Source: Hyphomicrobiales bacterium (GTDB taxonomy: Bacteria; Pseudomonadota; Alphaproteobacteria; Rhizobiales; Rhizobiaceae). From it: 64,000 nucleotides of DNA. The notes beneath the pieces were generated by a model. The model saw nothing but the letters and a program-made list of their open reading frames with translations, did not search any database and had not been told where the DNA came from. The position numbers and the translations under genes are program-made. Position 1 is the first letter of the stretch, and each line of letters opens with the position of its first letter. The stretch is taken from contig UCJD01000066.1 in NCBI GenBank assembly GCA_900472605.1, positions 1 to 64,000 of the forward strand, in the 5' to 3' direction. Positions 43,770 through 51,813 of the stretch are shown piece after piece.

Positions 43770-46424
43770 TTACGCCGCTGGCTTCTTGCCCTTGTTCAAT
43801 CGCTTGATGGCCTGTTCCAACGAACGCTGCCCATCGCAGTAGTCCTGCCACGCCGTGCTGTTCCTTAGCAGACCCGGCACTGTTCTCACCGTGAAGCGCT
43901 TCGGGTCGAGACCCGCTTTGACCTGCGTCCAATTCAAGGGCATTGAGACGGTTGCCCCCGGACGGGCACGCGGCGACAACGGCGCCACGGCCGTCGATGT
44001 CCGGTCATTTCGCAGGTAATCGAGGAAGATGCGGCCATCGCGTTGAGCCTTGGACATCTTGATCAAATAGAGATCTGGGTTGTCTCTTGCCATTGCCTGG
44101 CAAACATCGTGGGCAAACCCCTTTGCCTCATCCCAGGAAAGCTTCTTTCCTTTCGGTACCAACAACGGCGTTACCACATGCAGACCTTTGCCGCCGGTGG
44201 TCTTGCAGAAGCTAACGAGGCCCAACTCCTCAAGTCTGTCGCGGATTTCACGAGCACCCTCGATAACGGTGTCGAATTCCACATCAGGACCAGGATCAAG
44301 GTCGAAGACCAACCGCCCGGGAACCTGAGGCTGGTTTGGTTCGCAGTTCCAAGGATGGAGTTCGGTGCCGCCGATCTGCGCGATGGCGGCGAGCCCTTCG
44401 ACGCGGTCGATCTGGAGATAGGGCTGCTTGTCGCCGCTAACCTTCACCTGCTCGATAAGGTTGGACGAACCCTGCATCGCGTGCCTCTGGAAGAACTGCT
44501 CACCACCGATGCCGTCGGGGGTGCGGATAATGGAGCACGGTCGCCCCTTGATATGGTCGATGAGCCACGGGCCAACGGCCTCGTAATATTGTGCCAAGTC
44601 CACTTTGGTAACCGGCTCGTTATCGAGCGCATCCGGCCACAACGGTTTGTCAGGGCTGGAAATAAGCACTCCCATCACATCGACCTTCGCGCCCTTCCGA
44701 TAATTCGCGGGTTTCGTCGGCCTTGGTTCCTCAGTCGTGGGGTCAGGCACATCTGTTGTCGCGGGTTTGGCGGGCTTTTCTGCCTCGACCTCGTCAGCAG
44801 GCTTATCTTCTCTCAATCCTTTAAAGGCAGCCTGGCGAACCTGTCCGTCCGCGGTCCAACCGGCAAATTGAATTTCAGCGACCAGCTCCGGCTTCAACCA
44901 AACGATGTCGTCGGTCTTCTTAGGAGCGCCAATGCCGGTGAACGGAGACTTTGACGACTTCAACTTTTCAAGGTGTGGTAGCAGCTTGTCGACAACGCTG
45001 CCCCCATATCCGGTACCAACGCGACCAACGTAGACGAAGTGATCGCCGCGATTGACACCAACCAGCAAGGAACGGAATTTGCCGTTCGTCGTGGCATAGG
45101 CGCCGACGACAACCTCATGCCCTGCCCTGCACTTCGATTTCGCCCACGTTTTCGTTCGGCCAGACTGATAGGTCGCACCCGACTGCTTGGAAACAATACC
45201 CTCAAGCGACAGCTTGCAGGCAGATTTCAGCACAGCGTCGCCGCCGGTCTCGAAGTGCTCCACGAAGCGAAGGCGCGGGTCGTCGCCAGCATCGGATAGC
45301 AATGTCGATAGCCTTTCTTTCCGGTCGGTCAGCGGCAGTTCTCGAATGTCCTCGCTACCTTCGAACATGAGATCGAATGCGAAATAGACCAAATCGTCGG
45401 TCTTTCCTTCGGACAGCGCGGCCTGCAGCGCCGCGAAGTCAGGCGCACCGTTTTCGTCCAGAGCGCAAATCTCGCCGTCGATGATCGCGTCAGGGAGATT
45501 TGCCCCTGACTCGGCTATCGCACGATACTTGGCCGTCCAGTCCAGACCCTTTCGAGTCTTGAGCGTCACCTCTCCGTCCTGAATTCGCATCTGAATGCGA
45601 TATCCATCGAACTTGATTTCGTGGATCCAGCCTTTGGCCGATGGCGGCCGCTCCAGGGTTTCGCAGAGTTGCGGCTCGATGAAACTGGGCAGCTCGGACG
45701 AAGCCTTTGTCTTTTGTGCCCGATGCTTCGTTTTAGAGGCTGCTTTTCGCTCTTCCGCTGCTAACCCTTCGCTGCTGTCCCACACGGCATCGGCTTCGAC
45801 CGCGCCAACTGACGTCATGAACGCCTTGGGCTTTCTACCTTTACCTGACGCGATGGCCTCCATGGTACGACCGGAGGCGACAGAGGTATCGTTGTCCTCA
45901 AGCACCGCTGCACCGTCTTCGTCGACCGAATAGTCATCGTGGTGCTTGATCAGTAGCCAGTTCGTGCGCTTCTCCCCTTCCCTTCCGCGCATCCGCACCA
46001 ACACGAAGCTGCCGTGAAGCCGGTCGCCCTCGAGAGTAAACTTGAAGTCACCCTTGGCGAGTGCCTGCTCCGGGCTCTTGTTGCCTTCAGGCTCCCAGTA
46101 GCCGCGATCCCACAGCATAACGGTTCCTCCGCCATACTGACCTTTCGGGATCGTGCCTTCGAAATCGCCGTAGTCCAATGGATGATCTTCGACTTCGACT
46201 GCGAGCCGCTTGTCGGCTGGATCTAACGAGGGCCCTTTGGTCACTGCCCAAGACTTGAAGACCCCATCAAGTTCAAGCCGAAGATCGTAATGTAGACGAG
46301 TTGCGTCGTGCTTCTGAATGACAAAGCGCCGCCGGTTTGACGGTTTGACAGAGGCTTCACCGCTCGGTTCGGCCGTTGTCTTGAAATCGCGTTTAGCACG
46401 GTACTTGGTGAGATTGTCGGCCAT
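43770..46424 (-). CDS. ligD: LigD: three-domain NHEJ ligase/polymerase/phosphoesterase
   Basis: An 884-residue LigD with the order phosphoesterase-ligase-polymerase. The phosphoesterase (about residues 33-200) has HYDLRLELDG and HPLDYGDFEGTIPKGQYGGG. The ligase (about 250-565) has catalytic Lys271 in HEIKFDGYR, then IIDGEICALD and LEGIVSKQSGATYQSGR. The polymerase (about 605-870) has FDLDPGPDVEFD with the metal aspartates and GGKGLHVVTPL. All motifs look intact. It fills, processes and joins ends held by Ku. The linker near 565-605 is rich in Lys, Glu and Pro. A GGAAC-N18-TT site is 30-54 nt upstream. It is the only intact ligase here. Confidence 0.96.
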   Translation of the reverse strand: MADNLTKYRAKRDFKTTAEPSGEASVKPSNRRRFVIQKHDATRLHYDLRLELDGVFKSWAVTKGPSLDPADKRLAVEVEDHPLDYGDFEGTIPKGQYGGGTVMLWDRGYWEPEGNKSPEQALAKGDFKFTLEGDRLHGSFVLVRMRGREGEKRTNWLLIKHHDDYSVDEDGAAVLEDNDTSVASGRTMEAIASGKGRKPKAFMTSVGAVEADAVWDSSEGLAAEERKAASKTKHRAQKTKASSELPSFIEPQLCETLERPPSAKGWIHEIKFDGYRIQMRIQDGEVTLKTRKGLDWTAKYRAIAESGANLPDAIIDGEICALDENGAPDFAALQAALSEGKTDDLVYFAFDLMFEGSEDIRELPLTDRKERLSTLLSDAGDDPRLRFVEHFETGGDAVLKSACKLSLEGIVSKQSGATYQSGRTKTWAKSKCRAGHEVVVGAYATTNGKFRSLLVGVNRGDHFVYVGRVGTGYGGSVVDKLLPHLEKLKSSKSPFTGIGAPKKTDDIVWLKPELVAEIQFAGWTADGQVRQAAFKGLREDKPADEVEAEKPAKPATTDVPDPTTEEPRPTKPANYRKGAKVDVMGVLISSPDKPLWPDALDNEPVTKVDLAQYYEAVGPWLIDHIKGRPCSIIRTPDGIGGEQFFQRHAMQGSSNLIEQVKVSGDKQPYLQIDRVEGLAAIAQIGGTELHPWNCEPNQPQVPGRLVFDLDPGPDVEFDTVIEGAREIRDRLEELGLVSFCKTTGGKGLHVVTPLLVPKGKKLSWDEAKGFAHDVCQAMARDNPDLYLIKMSKAQRDGRIFLDYLRNDRTSTAVAPLSPRARPGATVSMPLNWTQVKAGLDPKRFTVRTVPGLLRNSTAWQDYCDGQRSLEQAIKRLNKGKKPAA

Positions 46425-46453
46425 GGCTTTTCTCGATCTTAATCGAGAGTCGA

Positions 46454-46478
46454 AATGCTAGGGGGGCGTCAATGTTCC
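46454..46478 (-). promoter_or_regulatory. EcfG/RpoE2-type promoter before ligD
   Basis: Read leftward: GGAAC (46478-46474), 16 nt, CATT (46457-46454). The ligD ATG at 46424 is 30 nt downstream. ligD under RpoE2 is known in Sinorhizobium. Confidence 0.55.
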
Positions 46479-46720
46479 AAGGCTAAGCCGTCAGCCTCCA
46501 GGAACCGAAACACGTCCATCTCAGACGTCGAGCAGGCTTTCAGCCCCCGACCGTTCATTTCTATAGATTCCGAGATTTCGGAGAGGGGGTCATTGCATTG
46601 ATTCAGATATGATATCGGGAGGGCGTACCCGGCCAATTCACTACGTTCTCACAGCAATCCACTAACTTTTGACAGAAATGAAGCCGTCTGAGACTACTTG
46701 ACATGCGTAGAAGATTTTTC

Positions 46721-46901
46721 GACGCGCCGAACAATGAACGACTAGGGTTCGACCGGCCGAACAATGATACGTTTCGCTGCAACCTATCACAGCTGGCTTT
46801 TGAGGTGTTACCTTCGCATTTATCAGGGAATCTGATCAACTCACCAGGAAACGCTGAAGCTCAATTGTCCGGCGCGTCGAACACTGAAGCCGCAATTGAG
46901 C
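46721..46901. repeat. Short 30-nt-spaced repeats and a 9-bp inverted repeat between ligD and uvdE
   Basis: GACGCGCCGAACAATGAACG (46721) recurs as GACCGGCCGAACAATGATAC exactly 30 nt later, and as GGCGCGTCGAACACTGAAGC at 46871, 120 nt further on. CTGAAGCTCAATTG (46854) also recurs 30 nt later as CTGAAGCCGCAATTG. GCTCAATTG (46859) and CAATTGAGC (46893) are an exact inverted repeat. Together they point to an old 30-bp unit. A 73-codon frame crosses it but has no ribosome site. Confidence 0.45.
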
Positions 46902-46908
46902 GGGACAT

Positions 46909-47957
46909 TCAAGGATCGGGCTGACTATCGTCTTGTTCGATTGCTCCTGTCTCCTCGGCCGAGAGTTGCGACATTTCCGCAGGGTGAATACCGAAGCGAT
47001 CCGCTACGTCGGGTGCGTAGCGAAGAAGGTCAGGGCGAAGGCGGAGCAGAGCAAGATCCTTTGCCTTTGCCTCCAGCATTACGTCAAAATCGAAGTCCGC
47101 GACCTGCCGCATAAAGGTTGCGAACTCGAATGGATTGCAGAAGTCAGCGTGGCCTGTGAAAACCGGTGCCATGGGCTTCACGATTTTCTTCTTCGTTGCC
47201 TTGTCGGCTACTATTTTCTCGCGCATCTCCGTTCGAGGCGACGAGAAGTGGATCTTCGGCTGCTCACTAGACGGCCACGTTGCCATCACTTTCGCGAAGG
47301 TATCGACAAGGTCAGCTCGCTCTGGGTTCAAGCACCAAAAATGTTGATGGTCGAAGATTACGCGCACACCTGTGTGCTCGTGTATCCACAGCACGTCCGC
47401 CGCAGAAAACCGAAGATCGTCATGCTCTAGGACGAGGCGGCGGCGCACTGGTTCGGGAAGTTTGTGCCATGTGTCCACCCAACGCTGCCTGCTTGCAGGA
47501 ATGTCGCCATACGTGCCACCGACGTGGATGACCAGAACTGCCTCTGGCCCTAGTCCCATGAGATCTAGCATTTCAGCCTGACTAAGTAGGTCCCACACGC
47601 TTCTAGAGACGAGGTCAGCGTCTGGGCTATTCAAGACGACGAACTGCGAGGGGTGGAAGGACAAACGGATATCAAGGTTTCGCGCCTTACTGCCGAGAGC
47701 GGCCAGCTCGGCTTTGCTCTCCTCGACCATCGTGTGGAACTGGGGCATTTCCGGATGGGTGGCATAAGGCGCTAGATCCGATGACATTCGGTACATCGAT
47801 ATGTTGTGCTGAGCCAAGTGATCGAAAATTTGATCCACGTATTCGAGTGACACCGTCAGATGAGGCATACTTGCCGGTCTGCGAGCATCGTTACTCTTCA
47901 GATCATCGCGAAGCATGACCTCACTGGAAACCCAAGTCGCGATGTTCGGTGTCGCAT
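46909..47957 (-). pseudogene. uvsE: UV damage endonuclease (UvdE/UvsE), frameshifted near codon 12
   Basis: From ATG 47957 (AGGGAG ribosome site) the frame reads MRHRTSRLGFPVRS and soon ends. The rest, from 47916, reads MLRDDLKSNDARRPASMPHL and continues intact for 335 residues. UvdE proteins begin with RLGFPVKV followed by LKSNDARR, so the two parts belong together and one base (A of AAG) is missing near 47919-47922. The catalytic TIM-barrel motifs are present: MYRMSSDLAPYATHP, RLSFHPSQFVVLNSP, VIHVGGTYGD, RLVLEHDD and VIFDHQHFW. UvdE nicks DNA 5' to UV lesions. If ATG 47916 is used, about 14 residues including the first barrel strand are lost. Confidence 0.85.
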
Positions 47958-47983
47958 GCTCTCTCCCTCAACTGCTTATTTTG

Positions 47984-48008
47984 AACGCGTCCGGCTTATC
48001 CGAGTTCC
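47984..48008 (-). promoter_or_regulatory. EcfG/RpoE2-type promoter before uvdE (perfect match)
   Basis: Read leftward: GGAAC (48008-48004), 16 nt, CGTT (47987-47984). The native uvdE ATG at 47957 is 27 nt downstream, which supports that start over the internal ATG at 47916. Confidence 0.7.
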
Positions 48009-48391
48009 CGGTTTCCACCTGCGGACAAGCTTGCGGATAAAGAAGTACGTGCGGAACGAACTGCCTTGGCAGAGGTTCAGGTACCAAAGGCAATCACGCC
48101 CACGGAGGTCGAACGCATGAGCACGGACCAAAGCGCTAAACGGACGACAGACCCGATCCACGCCCTTTTCGCGAGCTTGGGATCGTCGATCCGTCCGCAA
48201 TTGCCGTTGCCGAGGAGCAGCACGCTGAACTTATTGCGGCCCACAACAAGGTTAAGCTAACAGAGGCCGCACTCCGGAGTAGCTTGTCGAGGAACGCTGG
48301 TCAGCCGGAAGGGAGCACCCTTGAAGAGCCCGTTCGAGCCAGCCGACGCGACCCGTAAAGCTTGCGCCAGTCGGGCCTGGCCAATAGGCAG
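48009..48391. other. Intergenic region with a possible gene fragment
   Basis: On the + strand two short frames look partly coding: one from ATG 48117 (MSTDQSAKRTTDPIHALFAS) and, in another frame, IVDPSAIAVAEEQHAELIAA followed by a helix to a stop at 48357. They may be one small frameshifted gene, but I cannot name it. No other signal was found. Confidence 0.3.
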
Positions 48392-48802
48392 TTACCTTCC
48401 TACTAGTGCTCGGAACACACTGGCGTACTGCGGGTGAGACAGGTCGGGCAACGCGGCGGCCATACTAGGAGCTATCCAACACATCTCGCTATGCTCATTA
48501 CCCAATAGCCTTGGCTCTCCGCCCTCCCACTCAGTGACAAGATAGATATGGTAACGAGCTGGCTTATGGCCAGTCTCTTTGGGCTCGGGCAGCTGGGCGA
48601 AAGAACAGTAGACTATGGGGTTGAGACCTACCTCTTCGATAGATTCGCGAACGAGAGCGTTCTGGACGGTTTCGCCCTTTTCGACGTGGCCTCCTACGAT
48701 GTCCCAACGGCCTGGATACCAATCTTTGTGAAGCGCTCGTTTCACCAAGAGGAGCAATCCGTTTTTAATAAAGATCCCGCAGGCCAAATCGATCACGAGC
48801 AT
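48392..48802 (-). CDS. Nudix hydrolase
   Basis: A 136-residue protein with a complete Nudix box, GGHVEKGETVQNALVRESIEEVGL (given in parts: GGHVEKGE, then RESIEEVGL), at about residues 38-61. The start is LVIDLACGIFIKNGLLLLVK, with WYPGRWDIVGG before the box. Nudix enzymes cut nucleoside diphosphates linked to another group; candidates are oxidised nucleotides or sugar nucleotides. An AGGAG lies only 1-2 nt before the ATG at 48802; the GTG two codons on (48796) has better spacing and may be the true start. It lies leftward next to the repair genes. Confidence 0.88.
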   Translation of the reverse strand: MLVIDLACGIFIKNGLLLLVKRALHKDWYPGRWDIVGGHVEKGETVQNALVRESIEEVGLNPIVYCSFAQLPEPKETGHKPARYHIYLVTEWEGGEPRLLGNEHSEMCWIAPSMAAALPDLSHPQYASVFRALVGR

Positions 48803-49111
48803 ACTCCTGGCAACGCCCTGAAATCCGTCTCAGACAAAAGCGCCGCACTCCTCCGTTTTCAGCTTCCAAGCTCTGTCGCTTCGGTCAACTTAAATGGCGG
48901 AGGTCCGCCAGCAGTCCTGTTGCCCGAGCGCTAGGTCGCGTCGATCTACCTGAACACTGCACACGGGGCGGACGTTGCCGATGCGATGCTGAACAACCAC
49001 GCGAGCCGATTTTGGTTCCCTCACCCGCGTTCGCTCGTATCGCATTGAAACTCTCGATAGTGATATCCACATGAACATATACGGAACGATCCGAAAGGAA
49101 GGATGGATCAG
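48803..49111. other. Intergenic region upstream of the Nudix gene
   Basis: About 310 nt between divergent genes. Short frames have no ribosome site. A GGAAC at 49083 has no TT at the right distance. Nothing else was recognised. Confidence 0.4.
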
Positions 49112-49351
49112 ATGACCGGCAATAATTCTGTTTCGAAACGTCATATCGACGCGTTGGGCGCCATCGCGAAGTTTCGCCACCAACGTCGGTCTGGTCGGGG
49201 GTGGTTGGTTGGCGACAAGCGAATCTCGTCGGCCGCCATCGCGCGTCTTGAACAAAAGTCCCTTGTTAAGGAGATTGCGTTTAGCGGGGAGCCGACTCTC
49301 GTTCTTACGGAAGACGGTAAACGTCTGCTCGCCGAGCGAACGCTGCAATAG
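49112..49351 (+). CDS. Hypothetical small protein, possibly winged-helix (79 aa)
   Basis: A 79-residue protein. The ATG at 49112 is chosen because GGAAGG lies 9 nt upstream; an ATG 9 nt earlier has the site right against it. The middle (SSAAIARLEQKSLVKEIAFS) and end (LVLTEDGKRLLAERTLQ) read like a winged-helix domain, with a helix, a wing and a last helix. Such proteins can bind DNA or act as small regulators. The role is unknown. Confidence 0.6.
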   Translation: MTGNNSVSKRHIDALGAIAKFRHQRRSGRGWLVGDKRISSAAIARLEQKSLVKEIAFSGEPTLVLTEDGKRLLAERTLQ

Positions 49352-49425
49352 TGGAAGTTGCGCCTGTGGTGACCCGAGCGTTGCCTGACTTCGCGCTGCT
49401 GCCGCGTTTTTCATCGCCGTCCGAT

Positions 49426-49893
49426 TCAGCTCCGCGGTTGAACGAACTCGGCTTCCGGCGTTCCAACGCCATCCTCAGTGGCGAAAGTGTTTGGATCGAG
49501 TGGAGCGATGTGGCCGACCAGCTCATCAATCGCACGGAGCAGATTATCCTGGGACAGTGGTGGCTGCAGTTCTCTATCAGCCACTTGTTCGATGCTGACG
49601 TCTTCATCGCCCAGCAAGGCAACCGCGTCCGAGTTTCGTAAAGCCTGTTGCTGGGCGTCCGTAGTCGATACTACCGGGGGTGAAGACTTGATAAAGCCCG
49701 AGCCCCTGGACCCTAAAGCAACCTCATTCATTTCAATCCGGCCATGGATCCATTGCTCGATCAACTCCATAAACCTGGGGTTACCGTCGATGCTGATACC
49801 AAGCTCGCGATATTTCGCGACTGACTTTATGACTATCAAACGACGGCGCTCGCTCTGCGGAAGTACGGAGAGGTCGGTGGTGGAATCGGCCAT
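49426..49893 (-). CDS. Hypothetical protein (155 aa), possible VbhA-like N-terminus
   Basis: A 155-residue acidic protein. Residues about 15-60 (SERRRLIVIKSVAKYRELGI, then MELIEQWIHGRIEMNEV) resemble the VbhA-type antitoxin helix pattern in which a short GxI/GRIxxxE segment closes the fold. No Fic-type toxin gene is beside it, so this is only a resemblance. The C-terminal half is low in pattern. The ATG at 49893 has GGAAG about 9 nt upstream. A + strand frame over the same DNA is less convincing. Confidence 0.5.
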   Translation of the reverse strand: MADSTTDLSVLPQSERRRLIVIKSVAKYRELGISIDGNPRFMELIEQWIHGRIEMNEVALGSRGSGFIKSSPPVVSTTDAQQQALRNSDAVALLGDEDVSIEQVADRELQPPLSQDNLLRAIDELVGHIAPLDPNTFATEDGVGTPEAEFVQPRS

Positions 49894-49931
49894 GAATAAC
49901 TTCCGATGCAATGCAGATTGAGGGAGAGAAG

Positions 49932-50025
49932 GGCTCGCCAGGCGTGAGGGAGGCGAGCCTCAGATGGCCATCCATGGTATGGCGAAGAGGAACCTTAAGC
50001 CCAGTCTCCGACTGCCATACCCTGG
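49932..50025. repeat. Two inverted repeats between two leftward genes
   Basis: GGCTCGCC (49932-49939) pairs with GGCGAGCC (49952-49959). Further on, CCATGGTATGGC (49972-49983) pairs with GCCATACCCTGG (50014-50025), 11 of 12 bases. They may form a leader structure for the 155-aa gene or end the transcript of the 126-aa gene. The rest of this 234-nt gap shows nothing. Confidence 0.35.
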
Positions 50026-50112
50026 TCGTCCTTGATTAAGATTTGAATAATCGCGACGAGATCAACTTTTATCGGGCGACACCCCGCGAGCTTCACAGTT
50101 ATAGTCCGTAGC

Positions 50113-50130
50113 CCCTAACTGGCGCAATTA
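50113..50130 (-). repeat. Direct repeat copy 1: CCCTAACTGGCGCAATTA (partner at 50583-50600)
   Basis: It recurs 470 nt away as CACCTATTGGCGCAATTA. On the leftward strand both copies directly follow or include a TAA stop and read TAATTGCGCCA. The pair flanks the 126-aa gene and could be a relic of duplication or insertion. Confidence 0.35.
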
Positions 50131-50508
50131 ATCCATCCTGATGGCGGAAGCACTATTTTCGGCGGACAACGTTTCCTTTATGCTGGCACCTTCCCCCTGA
50201 ACCGAGAGATCGCCCAAGTCTTCCCCGAACGCGGCCAGCTGAACCATCATTTGCTTCGCGTGCTGGATGGCATCTCCATCGTTGGTCGTTGCATCTTTCG
50301 CCATTCGCACGCTCACAAGCTCGTTTCCTTCGCCGTAGAATTCGACAGTGATCGTTCCGGCCGTGGTGCTAGCGACATTTGTGTTTACCAGCTGCATCAG
50401 AAATTCTCCCATTGGAATACCGGCAATGTCCGCGACGTCCTTTCTGTTCCAATTGGTACACAATAATTCCAAGCCAGACGTACTTTTGAAATTGCGCCGC
50501 ACCTCCAC
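50128..50508 (-). CDS. Hypothetical protein (126 aa)
   Basis: A 126-residue protein starting with GTG (MEVRRNFKSTSGLELLCTNW). The middle (GTITVEFYGEGNELVSVRMA) looks beta-rich and the end helical (DAIQHAKQMMVQLAAFGEDL). No family is recognised. There is no strong ribosome site, so the start is uncertain. The stop lies in the repeat described at 50113. Confidence 0.45.
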   Translation of the reverse strand: MEVRRNFKSTSGLELLCTNWNRKDVADIAGIPMGEFLMQLVNTNVASTTAGTITVEFYGEGNELVSVRMAKDATTNDGDAIQHAKQMMVQLAAFGEDLGDLSVQGEGASIKETLSAENSASAIRMD

Positions 50509-50883
50509 CGCAAGCTGGAGCGTAAAAATCCTTCCTAGTAGAAGCGTGATCCTTCGCTAAAATCCTGAGCTAGCTCGCCATACACCTATTGGCGCAATTA
50601 CCCGCTAAATTTCACGATCCGTGTGTTGATTTGACAGTGGCGCAACTTCAGCCTCGCGCCACTCACGCAAAAACCGGTCTGTGATTTCAGGAGAGCAGCG
50701 ACACATTCATCAGAATCAATTCTTCCGAAAGAATACGATCCAGCAGTGGCTTGCCAGCGATTATCGCCGCCTTCGGGCAATCATACGAGCTAGATAGTAC
50801 GGGCGAAGAGCGTCACTCCATCAACCACTCGCGCTTACCAATGGAGCTATTATCGGAAGGTTTCTCGAGTGATTGTGAGTTCG
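50509..50883. other. Intergenic region, 375 nt
   Basis: It holds the second copy of the GGCGCAATTA repeat (50583-50600). A 60-codon leftward frame (50598-50780) ends in this repeat but has no convincing ribosome site or homology, so it is not called. No promoter was identified. Confidence 0.4.
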
Positions 50884-51264
50884 CTAGCCGACCATCTTCC
50901 GCTGCGTGTGCTCGATCATTTCTCTGAGTTTGGAAACGATGACATCCATTCCGTAAGGCTTGGGAATGAAGACTGCTTCACCTGGCAGCTCGTCGTCCCG
51001 CAGGCGATGTCTGCCTGAGGCGACGATGACCGGCACACCAAGGTGCGTAGCCGATATCATCTTTGCCAGATCAAGTCCGCTCAGACCGCCCGGCATGTCG
51101 ACGTCGGTAACCATCGCATCGATCTTGCCTTGCCCTAGGGCAGCCACAGCCTCAAGGACGTTCGCAGCTTCGACTACGTGGTAGCCTTGGTCCGCAAGCG
51201 TGTCGGCAAGCGCCATTCTCAAGAGGAATTCGTCTTCGACGATAAGAACCGTACGCTGATACAT
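50884..51264 (-). CDS. Stand-alone response regulator receiver domain
   Basis: A 126-residue receiver. The acidic pocket is EDE at residues 10-12, the phospho-acceptor is Asp54 in MVTDVDMPGG, Ser is in VIVASGR and Lys is in IPKPYG. GCGGAG lies 8-9 nt before the ATG at 51264; the longer frame upstream crosses non-coding DNA. There is no output domain. It is similar in size but not close in sequence to the receiver at 43.3 kb. A kinase partner is not adjacent; the HWE kinase at 20.9 kb is a candidate. Confidence 0.88.
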   Translation of the reverse strand: MYQRTVLIVEDEFLLRMALADTLADQGYHVVEAANVLEAVAALGQGKIDAMVTDVDMPGGLSGLDLAKMISATHLGVPVIVASGRHRLRDDELPGEAVFIPKPYGMDVIVSKLREMIEHTQRKMVG

Positions 51265-51552
51265 CGGCAGTCTCCGCTTCTTGGTTGCGAGATCAACTCG
51301 CTTTCCCAGATTTAGATCGCCCCTCGCAGCGCATTGTTTGCGAACATATTTAATAAAATGCGAACGATAACTTGCTACTATCTTCCTGACCGGCCGCGAA
51401 CGAGTTGGTCCCCGGCCCAGGCGCGTAGACCAGCAAACAGCCAGATGAACCCATCGCCGACCTCCGTCAATTTGCTGCTGTTTGGTCATCGTAGCGAGCT
51501 GGAACATGCATCCGCTCGCCCTAGCTATTTCGGTCCAACGGAGGAAACTGTG

Positions 51553-51813
51553 ATGACGAAACTTACTTATCATGTCGGCGAGCACGACGGCGGTTACGGT
51601 TACAGGCTGGGGGACGTGTGGTCGGAGACATTCACGGACCACGATGCGGCCCTATCGGCGGCGAAGTCCGCAGCACAGCGACAACACGTAGAGGGCAGCA
51701 ACGCCGAGATATCCTATCAGCTCCCGGACGGTCGCTGGCAGAGCGAGCACGTCGATGGCGGCGATCGACCGGATACCGAAGTCGTGGACGACAGTGCGGG
51801 AGCTACGAAATGA
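51553..51813 (+). CDS. DUF2188 family small stress protein (copy 2)
   Basis: An 86-residue protein starting MTKLTYHVGEHDGGYGYRLG and ending DRPDTEVVDDSAGATK. It is a clear paralogue of the protein at 29223, with about two thirds of residues identical. ACGGAGG lies about 8 nt before the ATG; a GTG 3 nt earlier is possible. Its stop overlaps the next start as ATGA. A GGAAC at 51501 does not have TT at the expected spacing, so no stress promoter is claimed. Confidence 0.82.
   Translation: MTKLTYHVGEHDGGYGYRLGDVWSETFTDHDAALSAAKSAAQRQHVEGSNAEISYQLPDGRWQSEHVDGGDRPDTEVVDDSAGATK

Noticed and set aside
46721..46901. CRISPR array
   Set aside because: The repeats are degenerate, only two or three units long, and have no regular spacers or cas genes.
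49351..49641. Rightward 96-codon frame opposite the 155-aa gene
   Set aside because: It begins within the last codons of the previous gene without a ribosome site; the leftward frame is longer and has a plausible start.
50598..50780. Leftward 60-codon frame ending in the repeat
   Set aside because: No good start signal and no homology; left as part of the intergenic region.
51501..51525. GGAAC upstream of DUF2188 copy 2 as a stress promoter
   Set aside because: No TT at the 18-nt distance; the match is to the -35 part only.
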